From positions 1-5,031 of the forward strand of contig SKWC01000270.1 of the NCBI GenBank assembly GCA_007129145.1: a stretch of DNA of 5,031 bases, in the 5' to 3' direction. The first letter of the stretch is position 1; each line of letters opens with the position of its first letter. Of the stretch, positions 1 through 5,031 are shown piece after piece. This DNA comes from Rubritepida sp. (lineage in GTDB: Bacteria; Pseudomonadota; Alphaproteobacteria; Acetobacterales; Acetobacteraceae). The notes beneath the pieces are model-generated. The model was given only the letters and a program-made list of their open reading frames with translations, did not search any database and was not told the DNA's origin. The position numbers were made by a program, and so were the translations under genes.

Positions 1-1251
1 CTCCTGCACGGAGGCGCCCGATCCGGCCGCGATGCGCCGCTTGCGCGACGCCTTGATGATCTCGGGGCTGCGGCGCTCCTTCATGGTCATGGAGGAGATG
101 ATCGCCGCCTGCTTCTTCAGAACCGTCTGGTCGAGGTTGGCGCCCTCGATCTGGGACTTCAGCTTGCCGAGGCCGGGCAGCATGCCCAGCATCCCCGACA
201 GGCTGCCCATCTTGCCGATCTGCTTGAGCTGGGAGGCGTAGTCCTCGAGCGAGAACTGCCCCTTCTGCATCCGCGCCGCGAGCTTCTCGGCCTCGGCCTG
301 GTCCAGCGTCTCGGCCGCGCGCTCCACCAGGGAGACGATGTCGCCCATGCCCAGGATGCGCCCGGCGATGCGCTCGGGGTGGAAATCCTCCAGCGCGTCC
401 AGCTTCTCACCGGCGCCCAGCAGCTTGATCGGCGCGCCGGTGACCGCGCGCATGGACAGCGCGGCACCGCCCCGCGCATCGCCATCCACCCGCGTCATGA
501 CGATGCCCGTCACGCCCACCTTCTCCTGGAAGGCGCGGGCGGTGTTCACCGCGTCCTGCCCGGTCATGGCGTCCACGACGAGCAGCGTCTCATGCGGGTT
601 CACGGCGGCCTTCACCGCCGCGACCTCCTCCATCAGCGCCTCGTCGATCGCGAGCCGCCCGGCGGTGTCCAGCACCACCACGTCGTACAGCTCGCCGCGC
701 GCCACACCCATGGCGCGGCGCGCGATCTCCAGCGGCGACTGGCCGGGGATGATGGGCAGCGAGGCCACGCCCGCGCGCTCGGCCAGCTGGGCCAGCTGCT
801 GCTGCGCGGCGGGGCGGTGCACGTCCAGGCTGGCCAGCAGCACCTTCTTGCGGTCCCGGCCCTTGAGCCGCAGCGCGATCTTGCCCGAGGTGGTGGTCTT
901 ACCCGACCCCTGCAGCCCCACCATCAGGATGGGCACGGGGGCGGCGGCATTGAGGTCGAGGCCGGGTTTCGCGCCATCCTCGGCCTTGCCGCCCAGCGCA
1001 TCGACCAGCGCGTCATGGACGATCTTGACCACCTGCTGGCCGGGCTGGATGGAGCGGATGACCTCCTGGCCCACCGCGCGCTCGCGCACCTTCGCGGTGA
1101 TGTCGCGCACCACCGGCAGGGCGACATCGGCCTCCAGCAGCGCCACCCGCACCTCGCGCAGCGCGTCGTTGACATCGGATTCCGACAGCGCGCCGCGACC
1201 GCGCAAACGGTCGAAGACGCCCTGCAGCCGGTTGCCCAATGCCTCGAACAC
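1..1251 (-). CDS. ffh: Signal recognition particle protein Ffh (SRP54 GTPase), 3' end outside window
   Basis: Ffh binds 4.5S/6S SRP RNA and signal sequences emerging from the ribosome, then docks with FtsY at the inner membrane for co-translational insertion. Residues 1-417 are present. The helical N domain covers about 1-100 (start VFEALGNRLQGVFDRLR). The G domain has the P-loop GLQGSGKTT at 112-120, DVHRPAA at 143-149, DTAGR at 195-199 and TRVDGDARGGAAL at 253-265. The M domain follows from about 300, with the methionine-rich segment MGSLSGMLGMLPGLGK at 348-363 and the SRP-RNA-binding RKRRIAAGSG at 403-412. The reading frame is open to base 1, where it ends in SVQE, so only the C-terminal tail is missing. 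The start is GTG, chosen because GGAGGT lies 9 nt upstream and the protein then begins at the family's usual position. It lies 127 nt downstream of infC on the same strand. Identification is secure from the motifs. Confidence 0.97.
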   Translation of the reverse strand, partial: MFEALGNRLQGVFDRLRGRGALSESDVNDALREVRVALLEADVALPVVRDITAKVRERAVGQEVIRSIQPGQQVVKIVHDALVDALGGKAEDGAKPGLDLNAAAPVPILMVGLQGSGKTTTSGKIALRLKGRDRKKVLLASLDVHRPAAQQQLAQLAERAGVASLPIIPGQSPLEIARRAMGVARGELYDVVVLDTAGRLAIDEALMEEVAAVKAAVNPHETLLVVDAMTGQDAVNTARAFQEKVGVTGIVMTRVDGDARGGAALSMRAVTGAPIKLLGAGEKLDALEDFHPERIAGRILGMGDIVSLVERAAETLDQAEAEKLAARMQKGQFSLEDYASQLKQIGKMGSLSGMLGMLPGLGKLKSQIEGANLDQTVLKKQAAIISSMTMKERRSPEIIKASRKRRIAAGSGASVQE

Positions 1252-1260
1252 GGGTGGAAC

Positions 1261-1266
1261 ACCTCC
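1261..1266 (-). promoter_or_regulatory. Strong ribosome binding site of ffh (GGAGGT)
   Basis: On the minus strand GGAGGT is followed by 9 nt and then GTG. It is close to a full match to the anti-Shine-Dalgarno sequence and decides the GTG start of ffh at 1251. No ATG competes with that start near the expected N-terminus. Confidence 0.85.
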
Positions 1267-1277
1267 AAACGAAATTG

Positions 1278-1306
1278 CGCCGCTGCGCGAATCTCGCGGA
1301 GCGGCG
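1278..1306 (-). terminator. Imperfect inverted repeat before ffh; possible weak terminator or leader hairpin
   Basis: Arms of 7 bp (1278-1284 with 1300-1306) and 5 bp (1286-1290 with 1294-1298) pair perfectly around one G-G position and a 3-nt loop. On the minus strand the stem is followed by AATTTCGTTT, a broken T-rich run, and then by the ffh ribosome binding site 11 nt after the stem. This could be a weak intrinsic terminator for thrS-infC transcripts, or a structure in the ffh leader. The pairing is visible in the sequence; the function is inference, and the T run is poor for a classical terminator. Confidence 0.45.
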
Positions 1307-1310
1307 GTGA

Positions 1311-1325
1311 CCCCGCGCCGCGGGG
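1311..1325. repeat. Short perfect hairpin in the infC-ffh spacer
   Basis: CCCCGC and GCGGGG (6 bp) flank a 3-nt loop. On the minus strand no T run follows, so it is not a standard terminator. The minus-strand hexamer GCGGCG inside it (1316-1321) is complementary to CGCCGC (1301-1306) in the first arm of the next hairpin, so the two structures could exclude each other. In DNA this GC-rich such pairings also arise by chance. Confidence 0.4.
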
Positions 1326-1345
1326 CCGTTCAAACCAACCCGGAC

Positions 1346-1374
1346 CGTCTAGGCCCGGGCGCGCCGCGCGTCAA
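1346..1374 (-). promoter_or_regulatory. Possible sigma-70-type promoter for ffh
   Basis: On the minus strand TTGACG (1369-1374) is separated by exactly 17 nt from TAGACG (1346-1351). The -35 matches the consensus at 5 of 6 positions; the -10 matches at only 3 of 6. It begins just after the infC stop codon and would give a leader of nearly 90 nt containing both hairpins and the ribosome binding site. The thrS promoter in this window has the same TTGAC plus 17-nt layout, which lends some support. Confidence 0.35.
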
Positions 1375-1378
1375 CGCA

Positions 1379-1918
1379 TCACTTCGGCGCGAGGACCATG
1401 ATCATCTGGCGGTTCTCGAGACGGGGCATGGATTCCACCTTCACGATCTCGCCCAGCTCGGTGCGGATCCGCTCCAGCAGCTTCACGCCCAGTTCCTGGT
1501 GCGCCATCTCGCGCCCGCGGAACCGCAGCGTCACCTTCACCTTGTCGCCCTCGCCGATGAAGCTGCGCGCCTGGCGCATCTTCACGTCGTAGTCGTGGTC
1601 GTCGATGTTGGGACGGACCTTGATCTCCTTGATCTCGACCGTCTTCTGCTTCTTGCGGGCCTCGTTGGCCTTCTTCTGCTGCTCATACTTGAACTTGCCG
1701 TAATCGGTGATCTTGCACACCGGCGGCACGGCGTTCGGGCTGATCTCCAGCAGGTCCATGCCGGCCTGGTAGGCGCGGTACAGGGCGTCGCGGATGCTCA
1801 GCACGCCGAGCATCTCCCCGTTCTCGTCAATCAGGCGGACCTGGGGAACGCGGATATCCTCATTCACACGGGGGCCTTCGCGCGTCGGCGGCGAAGGGGG
1901 CATGGGGCCACGGGCTAT
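1379..1918 (-). CDS. infC: Translation initiation factor IF-3, AUA start
   Basis: IF3 binds the 30S subunit, prevents premature 50S joining and proofreads the initiator tRNA and start codon. The 179-residue protein has the N-terminal domain with VNEDIRVPQVRLIDENGEML at 18-37 and PPVCKITDYGKFKYEQQ at 65-81. A lysine-rich linker follows at about 82-92, then the C-terminal domain with KVRPNIDDHDY at 100-110 and a typical end, MIMVLAPK. Start choice: AGGAG at 1925-1929 lies 6 nt from ATA at 1916-1918, giving MARGPMPPSPPTREGPRVNE. The first in-frame ATG (1901-1903) is 21 nt from that site and has no other. Many bacterial infC genes use AUU or another non-AUG start so that IF3 represses its own translation, and the same is inferred here. 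It sits 54 nt after thrS and 127 nt before ffh; thrS-infC is a classic pair. The stop is TGA. Confidence 0.96.
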   Translation of the reverse strand: MARGPMPPSPPTREGPRVNEDIRVPQVRLIDENGEMLGVLSIRDALYRAYQAGMDLLEISPNAVPPVCKITDYGKFKYEQQKKANEARKKQKTVEIKEIKVRPNIDDHDYDVKMRQARSFIGEGDKVKVTLRFRGREMAHQELGVKLLERIRTELGEIVKVESMPRLENRQMIMVLAPK

Positions 1919-1923
1919 GGTCT

Positions 1924-1929
1924 TCTCCT
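1924..1929 (-). promoter_or_regulatory. Ribosome binding site that fixes the ATA start of infC
   Basis: AGGAGA on the minus strand is followed by AGACC-type spacing and ATA at 1918. Measured from AGGAG the gap is 6 nt to ATA, against 21 nt to the downstream ATG at 1903. This spacing is the main evidence for non-AUG initiation. Confidence 0.8.
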
Positions 1930-1972
1930 GTCGTGGTGACTGTCGTTTCGCGCCTTCTTTATGGGACGCGGC

Positions 1973-3916
1973 TCATTCCGCTGCAACGGGGGTGGTTGAC
2001 AAATCGGGCGGCATCGCATCGGCGGCCAATTGCGCCACCGCCACCGCCAGCGGCAATTCCTGCTGCTCGCGCCCGGGCAGGCGGCGCAGAACCACCCTGC
2101 CCTCCTCCGCCTCGCGCCGGCCAAGGATGGCCAGCACCGGCACGCGCGCCTCGATGTGGTCGGGCACCTTGCGGTTGATCTTCTCGTTGCGGAAGTCAGT
2201 CTCGACCCGCAGCCCGGCGCGGCGCAGCGCCGCCACCGCCTGGCGCGCGGCGGGCAGCGCATCATCCACGATGGTCGCCACCACCACCTGCACCGGCGCG
2301 AGCCAGAAGGGCAGCCGCCCGGCCGTGTGCTCGATCAGGATGCCGGTGAAGCGCTCCAGGCTGCCGAATAGCGCGCGGTGCAGCATCACGGGCACATGCC
2401 GCTGCCCGTCCTCGCCGATATAGGACGCACCCAGCGCGCCGGGCATGTTGAAATCCACCTGCAGCGTGCCGCACTGCCAGTCGCGGCCGATCGCATCGCG
2501 CAGCACGAACTCCAGCTTGGGGCCGTAGAAGGCGCCCTCGCCCTTGTTCACGCTGTAGTCATGGATGCCCGCGGCGCGCAGCGCGCCCTTGAGCGCCGCC
2601 TCCGAACGGTCCCAGATCTCGTCGGAACCCACCCGCTTCTCCGGCCGGTCGGAGAATTTGATCCGCACATCCTCGAAGCCGAAGTCGCGGTAGATGGACA
2701 GGCAAAGGTCGATGACCTTGACGCTCTCCTCCTCGATCTGCGCCTCGGTGCAGAACACATGCGCGTCGTCCTGGGTGAAGCCGCGCACCCGCATCAGCCC
2801 ATGCAGCGCGCCCGAGGGCTCGAAGCGGTGCACCTTGCCGAATTCGCCGAACTTCAGCGGCAGTTCGCGGTAGCTGCGCAGCCCCTGCTTGAACACCTGG
2901 ATCCCGCCCGGGCAGTTCATCGGCTTGAGCGCGAAGACGCGCTCCTCCTTGGCCTCGGTCAGGTACATGGCGTCGCGGAACTTGTCCCAGTGGCCGGATT
3001 TCTCCCACAGGGCGCGGTCCATGATGTCGGGGGTGTTGATCTCCTGGTAGCCGGCGTCCTCCTGCCGGCGGCGCATGTAGTCCGTCAGGGTCGAGAACAG
3101 CTTCCAGCCGCGCGGGTGCCAGAACACCGCACCCGGCGCCTCGGGCTGGAAGTGGAACAGGTCCATCGCCTGGCCGAGCCGGCGGTGGTCGCGCTTCTCG
3201 GCCTCCTCCAGCATGGTCAGGTGGGCGTCCAGCTCCTTCTGGTCGCGCCAGGCGGTGCCGTAGATGCGGCTCAGCACCGGGTTCTCGGGCTTGCCGCGCC
3301 AATAGGCGCCGGCCACCTTGGTCAGCTTGAAGGCCGCGCCGATGTCGGCCGTGGTGCGCATATGCGGCCCGCGGCAGAGGTCCACCCAATCGCCCTGGCT
3401 GTAGAGGCTGATCACCTGATCGCCCGGCAGGTCGCGGATCAGCTCGACCTTGAAGCGCTCGCCCTTCCTGACGAACAGGTCCACCGCCTCGGCGCGGGAG
3501 ACGACGCGGCGGACGAAGCGGTCCCCGCGCGCGATGATCTCGCGCATCTTCGCCTCGATGGCGGGGAAGTCCTCGGGCGTGAAGGGCTCGTTGCGGTGGA
3601 AGTCGTAGTAGAAGCCGTGCTCGATGGGCGGGCCGATGGTCACCTGGGTGCCGGGGAACAGCTCCTGCACGGCCTCGGCCAGCACATGGGCGCAGTCGTG
3701 GCGGATCATCTCCAGCGCCTCGGGGTCGCGGCGGGTGATGAAGCGCAGGCTGGCATCGGCGCCGATCTCGGCCGAAAGATCCATCAGCCGCCCATCCACC
3801 TCCATGGCCAGCGCGGCGCGCGCCAGGCCGGGGCCGATCGCCTCCGCCACGGTGGCGCCGGTCACCGCCGCGTCGAACTGGCGGGTGGATCCATCGGGCA
3901 GGGTGATGACGGGCAT
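1973..3916 (-). CDS. thrS: Threonyl-tRNA synthetase
   Basis: Cytoplasmic class II synthetase that charges tRNA-Thr and hydrolyses mischarged Ser-tRNA-Thr. It has 647 residues, the normal length for the full bacterial form. A TGS domain (about 1-60, starting MPVITLPDGS) is followed by the editing domain with HDCAH (H73, H77) and CRGPH (C181, H185). The catalytic core has motif 1 near 265-298 and motif 2 within 349-388. Motif 3, GSLERFTGILIEH, is at 518-530. C335 (MNCPGG), H386 (DDAHVF) and H513 (MLHRALF) correspond to the known active-site zinc ligands. The anticodon-binding domain runs from about 540 to 635, with a short unconserved tail. An upstream in-frame ATG (3961) lies inside the predicted -10 element, and MPVITLPDG is the family N-terminus, so 3916 is preferred despite a weak ribosome binding site. 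All editing and catalytic residues I looked for are present. Stop is TGA. Confidence 0.98.
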   Translation of the reverse strand: MPVITLPDGSTRQFDAAVTGATVAEAIGPGLARAALAMEVDGRLMDLSAEIGADASLRFITRRDPEALEMIRHDCAHVLAEAVQELFPGTQVTIGPPIEHGFYYDFHRNEPFTPEDFPAIEAKMREIIARGDRFVRRVVSRAEAVDLFVRKGERFKVELIRDLPGDQVISLYSQGDWVDLCRGPHMRTTADIGAAFKLTKVAGAYWRGKPENPVLSRIYGTAWRDQKELDAHLTMLEEAEKRDHRRLGQAMDLFHFQPEAPGAVFWHPRGWKLFSTLTDYMRRRQEDAGYQEINTPDIMDRALWEKSGHWDKFRDAMYLTEAKEERVFALKPMNCPGGIQVFKQGLRSYRELPLKFGEFGKVHRFEPSGALHGLMRVRGFTQDDAHVFCTEAQIEEESVKVIDLCLSIYRDFGFEDVRIKFSDRPEKRVGSDEIWDRSEAALKGALRAAGIHDYSVNKGEGAFYGPKLEFVLRDAIGRDWQCGTLQVDFNMPGALGASYIGEDGQRHVPVMLHRALFGSLERFTGILIEHTAGRLPFWLAPVQVVVATIVDDALPAARQAVAALRRAGLRVETDFRNEKINRKVPDHIEARVPVLAILGRREAEEGRVVLRRLPGREQQELPLAVAVAQLAADAMPPDLSTTPVAAE

Positions 3917-3956
3917 GCGGGTTCTCAAGCTGTCGGAGAGGGGAGGAAGTGCGCGG

Positions 3957-3985
3957 ACCATGGGCAAGCCCCGCCCCAGGGTCAA
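3957..3985 (-). promoter_or_regulatory. Predicted thrS promoter
   Basis: On the minus strand TTGACC (3980-3985), 17 nt, then CATGGT (3957-3962). The spacing is ideal and the -35 matches 5 of 6 consensus positions; the -10 is weak, as is common in GC-rich alphaproteobacteria. Transcription would begin near 3950, leaving a leader of roughly 34 nt. That is too short for a T-box, and I see no tRNA-Thr anticodon-arm mimic of the kind used in E. coli thrS autoregulation. Confidence 0.55.
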
Positions 3986-3997
3986 GGGAGCGCGCTT

Positions 3998-4009
3998 GCG
4001 GCCGGCCGC
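3998..4009. repeat. 12-bp perfect palindrome in the divergent thrS / NYN intergenic region
   Basis: GCGGCCGGCCGC is its own reverse complement. It lies upstream of the thrS -35 element and 12 nt before the start codon of the plus-strand gene, so it could be an operator or part of a leader hairpin. It is made only of G and C in a GC-rich genome, so chance is a real alternative. Confidence 0.3.
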
Positions 4010-4021
4010 GCCAGGGTGCAG

Positions 4022-4900
4022 ATGCCGCGCATGGCCGATGCTGACCCTGCGCTGCGCTGCGCGATCTTCGTGGATTTCGACAACATGGTCTCGGCCCTGC
4101 GCGAGGGCGCGGGCCCCGAGGTCGCGCGCCGCTTCGCCGAGGCGCCGGAGCAATGGCTGGGCTGGCTCGGCCAGGGCCAGCCACGGCGCATGCTGCTGCG
4201 CCGCTGCTACATGAACCCCGCCGGCTACCTCGAGGATGCCGACGGCGTCCGGCGCTATTTCTCCGCCTTCCGCCACGCCTTCATGGCCGCGGGCTTCGAG
4301 GTCGTGGACTGCCCCCGGCTGACGCGCCTCAAGAACGCGGCCGACCTGCGGATCGCGCTGGACGTGATGGACGCGCTGCACTCGCCCATGGCGCGGATCG
4401 ACGAATTCACCCTGCTCTCCAGCGACGCCGATTTCGTGCCGCTGCTGCTGCGGCTGCGCGCCGCCGACCGCGCGACGCGGCTGGTCGCGCATCCCGACGT
4501 GGGACGGGTGGTGCGCGGCGCCGCCGATGAGGTGGTGGGGGTGGACATGCTGGCCGAGGCACTGGGCTGGCAGCGCCCGCTCGCGGATCCCGAGGGCGAG
4601 GCGGTGACGGAGGCGGTGCGCGCCGCCATGCAGGTGGCCGGCGGGCCGGTGCACCTGCCCGACCTGGGCCAGGTGGTGCTGGAGCGCACAGGGCTGACGC
4701 TGCGCGGCAGCGACTATGCGGGGCATGGCTCGCTGGATGCGCTGCTGGAGGCGGCGGGCGGCTATGTCCGCCAGGACGGGCCGGGGGGCGGCTATGTGCT
4801 GCGCACCGAATGGGCCGATCAGGCGGCGGAATTCGCCGCACCCGAGGCTGCCGCCGAGGCCGGGGCCGAGCCGCCCATCGACCCCAGCAACTCGGCATAG
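4022..4900 (+). CDS. NYN (PIN-like) domain protein with C-terminal OST-HTH/LOTUS-like domain
   Basis: Predicted RNA-binding protein, possibly a metal-dependent ribonuclease; its substrate is unknown. It has 292 residues. The NYN fold spans about 10-180. The first strand, CAIFVDFDNM, carries D18 and D20-N21; LKNAADLRIALDVMD supplies D108 and D114; and LLSSDADFVPLLLRLR supplies D135 and D137. These are the acidic positions expected of LabA/MARF1-type NYN proteins. Residues about 193-262 resemble an OST-HTH/LOTUS winged helix, including DYAGHGSLDALLEAAGGYV and the GGGYVL hairpin. The last 30 residues are Ala/Glu-rich and probably disordered. The start is uncertain: ATG 4022 has AGGGTG shortly upstream, while ATG 4031 would remove three residues. 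It is transcribed divergently from thrS, with 105 bp between the start codons, and converges on a glycosyltransferase-like gene. I see no clear promoter for it. The family call is fairly firm; nuclease activity is inferred. Confidence 0.88.
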   Translation: MPRMADADPALRCAIFVDFDNMVSALREGAGPEVARRFAEAPEQWLGWLGQGQPRRMLLRRCYMNPAGYLEDADGVRRYFSAFRHAFMAAGFEVVDCPRLTRLKNAADLRIALDVMDALHSPMARIDEFTLLSSDADFVPLLLRLRAADRATRLVAHPDVGRVVRGAADEVVGVDMLAEALGWQRPLADPEGEAVTEAVRAAMQVAGGPVHLPDLGQVVLERTGLTLRGSDYAGHGSLDALLEAAGGYVRQDGPGGGYVLRTEWADQAAEFAAPEAAAEAGAEPPIDPSNSA

Positions 4901-5031
4901 ACGCCAAGCGTGGCGCGCTGCATCGCCGCGATCGAGGGGGCGGCGGCGCGTGCCCGCGCCCCCAGCGCGGCGCGCGCGGGCGCGTCCAGCGCCAGCACCC
5001 CCTGGATGGCCGCGGCCAGCGCCGCCGGATC
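4819..5031 (-). CDS. C-terminal end of a probable GT4-type glycosyltransferase (partial)
   Basis: The frame is open from the window edge to TGA at 4819-4821, giving 70 residues. The N-terminal part visible here, DPAALAAAIQGVLALDAPAR, then ALGARARAAA and MQRATLGVYAELL, follows the pattern at the end of group 1 (GT-B fold) glycosyltransferases. In those proteins a D-P-x-x-L-A-x-A-I helix is followed by an R-x-x-L-G-x-x-A-R segment and a final helix crossing back to the N-terminal domain, often ending in VY-x-LL. After residue 49 the tail is low-complexity Ala/Ser/Gly. Its donor, acceptor and role cannot be told from this piece. The catalytic E-x7-E region would lie outside the window. Its last 82 bp overlap the 3' end of the NYN gene on the other strand. 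Confidence 0.72.
   Translation of the reverse strand, partial: DPAALAAAIQGVLALDAPARAALGARARAAAPSIAAMQRATLGVYAELLGSMGGSAPASAAASGAANSAA

Noticed and set aside
338..1939. Plus-strand frames opposite ffh and infC, up to 533 residues
   Set aside because: They lie antisense to two unmistakable conserved genes and their Ser/Arg/Ala/His-rich translations have no recognisable domain; shadows of codon bias.
1919..1972. Possible terminator or promoter in the thrS-infC gap
   Set aside because: No stem with a T run and no convincing -35/-10 pair beyond the infC ribosome binding site; short co-transcribed spacing is the simplest reading.
3917..3950. T-box or tRNA-like operator in the thrS leader
   Set aside because: The predicted leader is only about 34 nt, with no specifier hairpin, T-box sequence or anticodon-loop mimic visible.
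2378..4021. Long plus-strand open frame running antisense to thrS and continuing in frame into the NYN gene
   Set aside because: It is opposite a fully conserved thrS, its translation is His/Gln/Leu/Ala-rich with no domain, and long antisense frames are expected in GC-rich coding DNA. Only the part from about 4022 has family motifs.
3960..4214. Plus-strand ATG at 3960 with an upstream GGAGG, opening a different frame
   Set aside because: The frame gives an Arg/Ala/Ser/Cys-rich peptide overlapping the NYN domain, the spacing to GGAGG is too long (13 nt), and the ATG is part of the thrS -10 element on the other strand.
3917..4726. Minus-strand extension of the thrS frame over the NYN gene, giving a 917-residue reading
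   Set aside because: ThrRS normally begins at MPVITLPDG. The extension is low-complexity, lies antisense to the NYN gene, and has the thrS promoter inside it.
4407..4907. Minus-strand frame of 166 residues rich in Pro and Arg opposite the NYN gene
   Set aside because: Composition is typical of an out-of-frame GC-rich shadow. The supported minus-strand gene at this end is in another frame and stops at 4819.

Overview
The window is GC-rich and nearly fully coding. It reads as chromosomal core-genome DNA from an alphaproteobacterium. The protein style and the TTGACN-17-type promoters fit Rhodospirillales/Acetobacteraceae (Roseomonas-like), but that placement is inference. No phage, transposon, CRISPR, tRNA or rRNA signature was found.

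Layout from left to right: (1) 1-1251, minus strand: ffh, the SRP GTPase, with N-terminal residues 1-417 present and the end of the M domain cut off by the window edge. (2) 1252-1378: a 127-nt spacer holding a possible ffh promoter and two GC-rich inverted repeats just upstream of a strong ribosome binding site. (3) 1379-1918, minus: infC (IF3), which very probably starts at a non-canonical AUA codon. (4) 1919-1972: a short 54-nt gap. (5) 1973-3916, minus: thrS, a complete threonyl-tRNA synthetase with TGS, editing, catalytic and anticodon-binding domains. (6) 3917-4021: a divergent intergenic region with a convincing thrS promoter. (7) 4022-4900, plus: a NYN (PIN-like nuclease) protein with a C-terminal OST-HTH/LOTUS-like domain. 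(8) 4819-5031, minus: the last 70 residues of a protein whose C-terminus looks like a GT4-type glycosyltransferase. It converges on the NYN gene and overlaps it tail to tail by 82 bp.

The leftward genes thrS, infC and ffh all serve translation and protein targeting: tRNA charging, initiation, and co-translational delivery to the membrane. thrS-infC is a widely conserved pair. Here it is followed by ffh instead of the familiar rpmI-rplT. The NYN-LOTUS gene is the least characterised item; its predicted role is RNA binding or cleavage, and no substrate can be read from the sequence. I did not find a clearly new multi-gene system. The points most worth checking are the AUA start of infC, the structured leader before ffh, the NYN-LOTUS protein, and the coding overlap at its 3' end.
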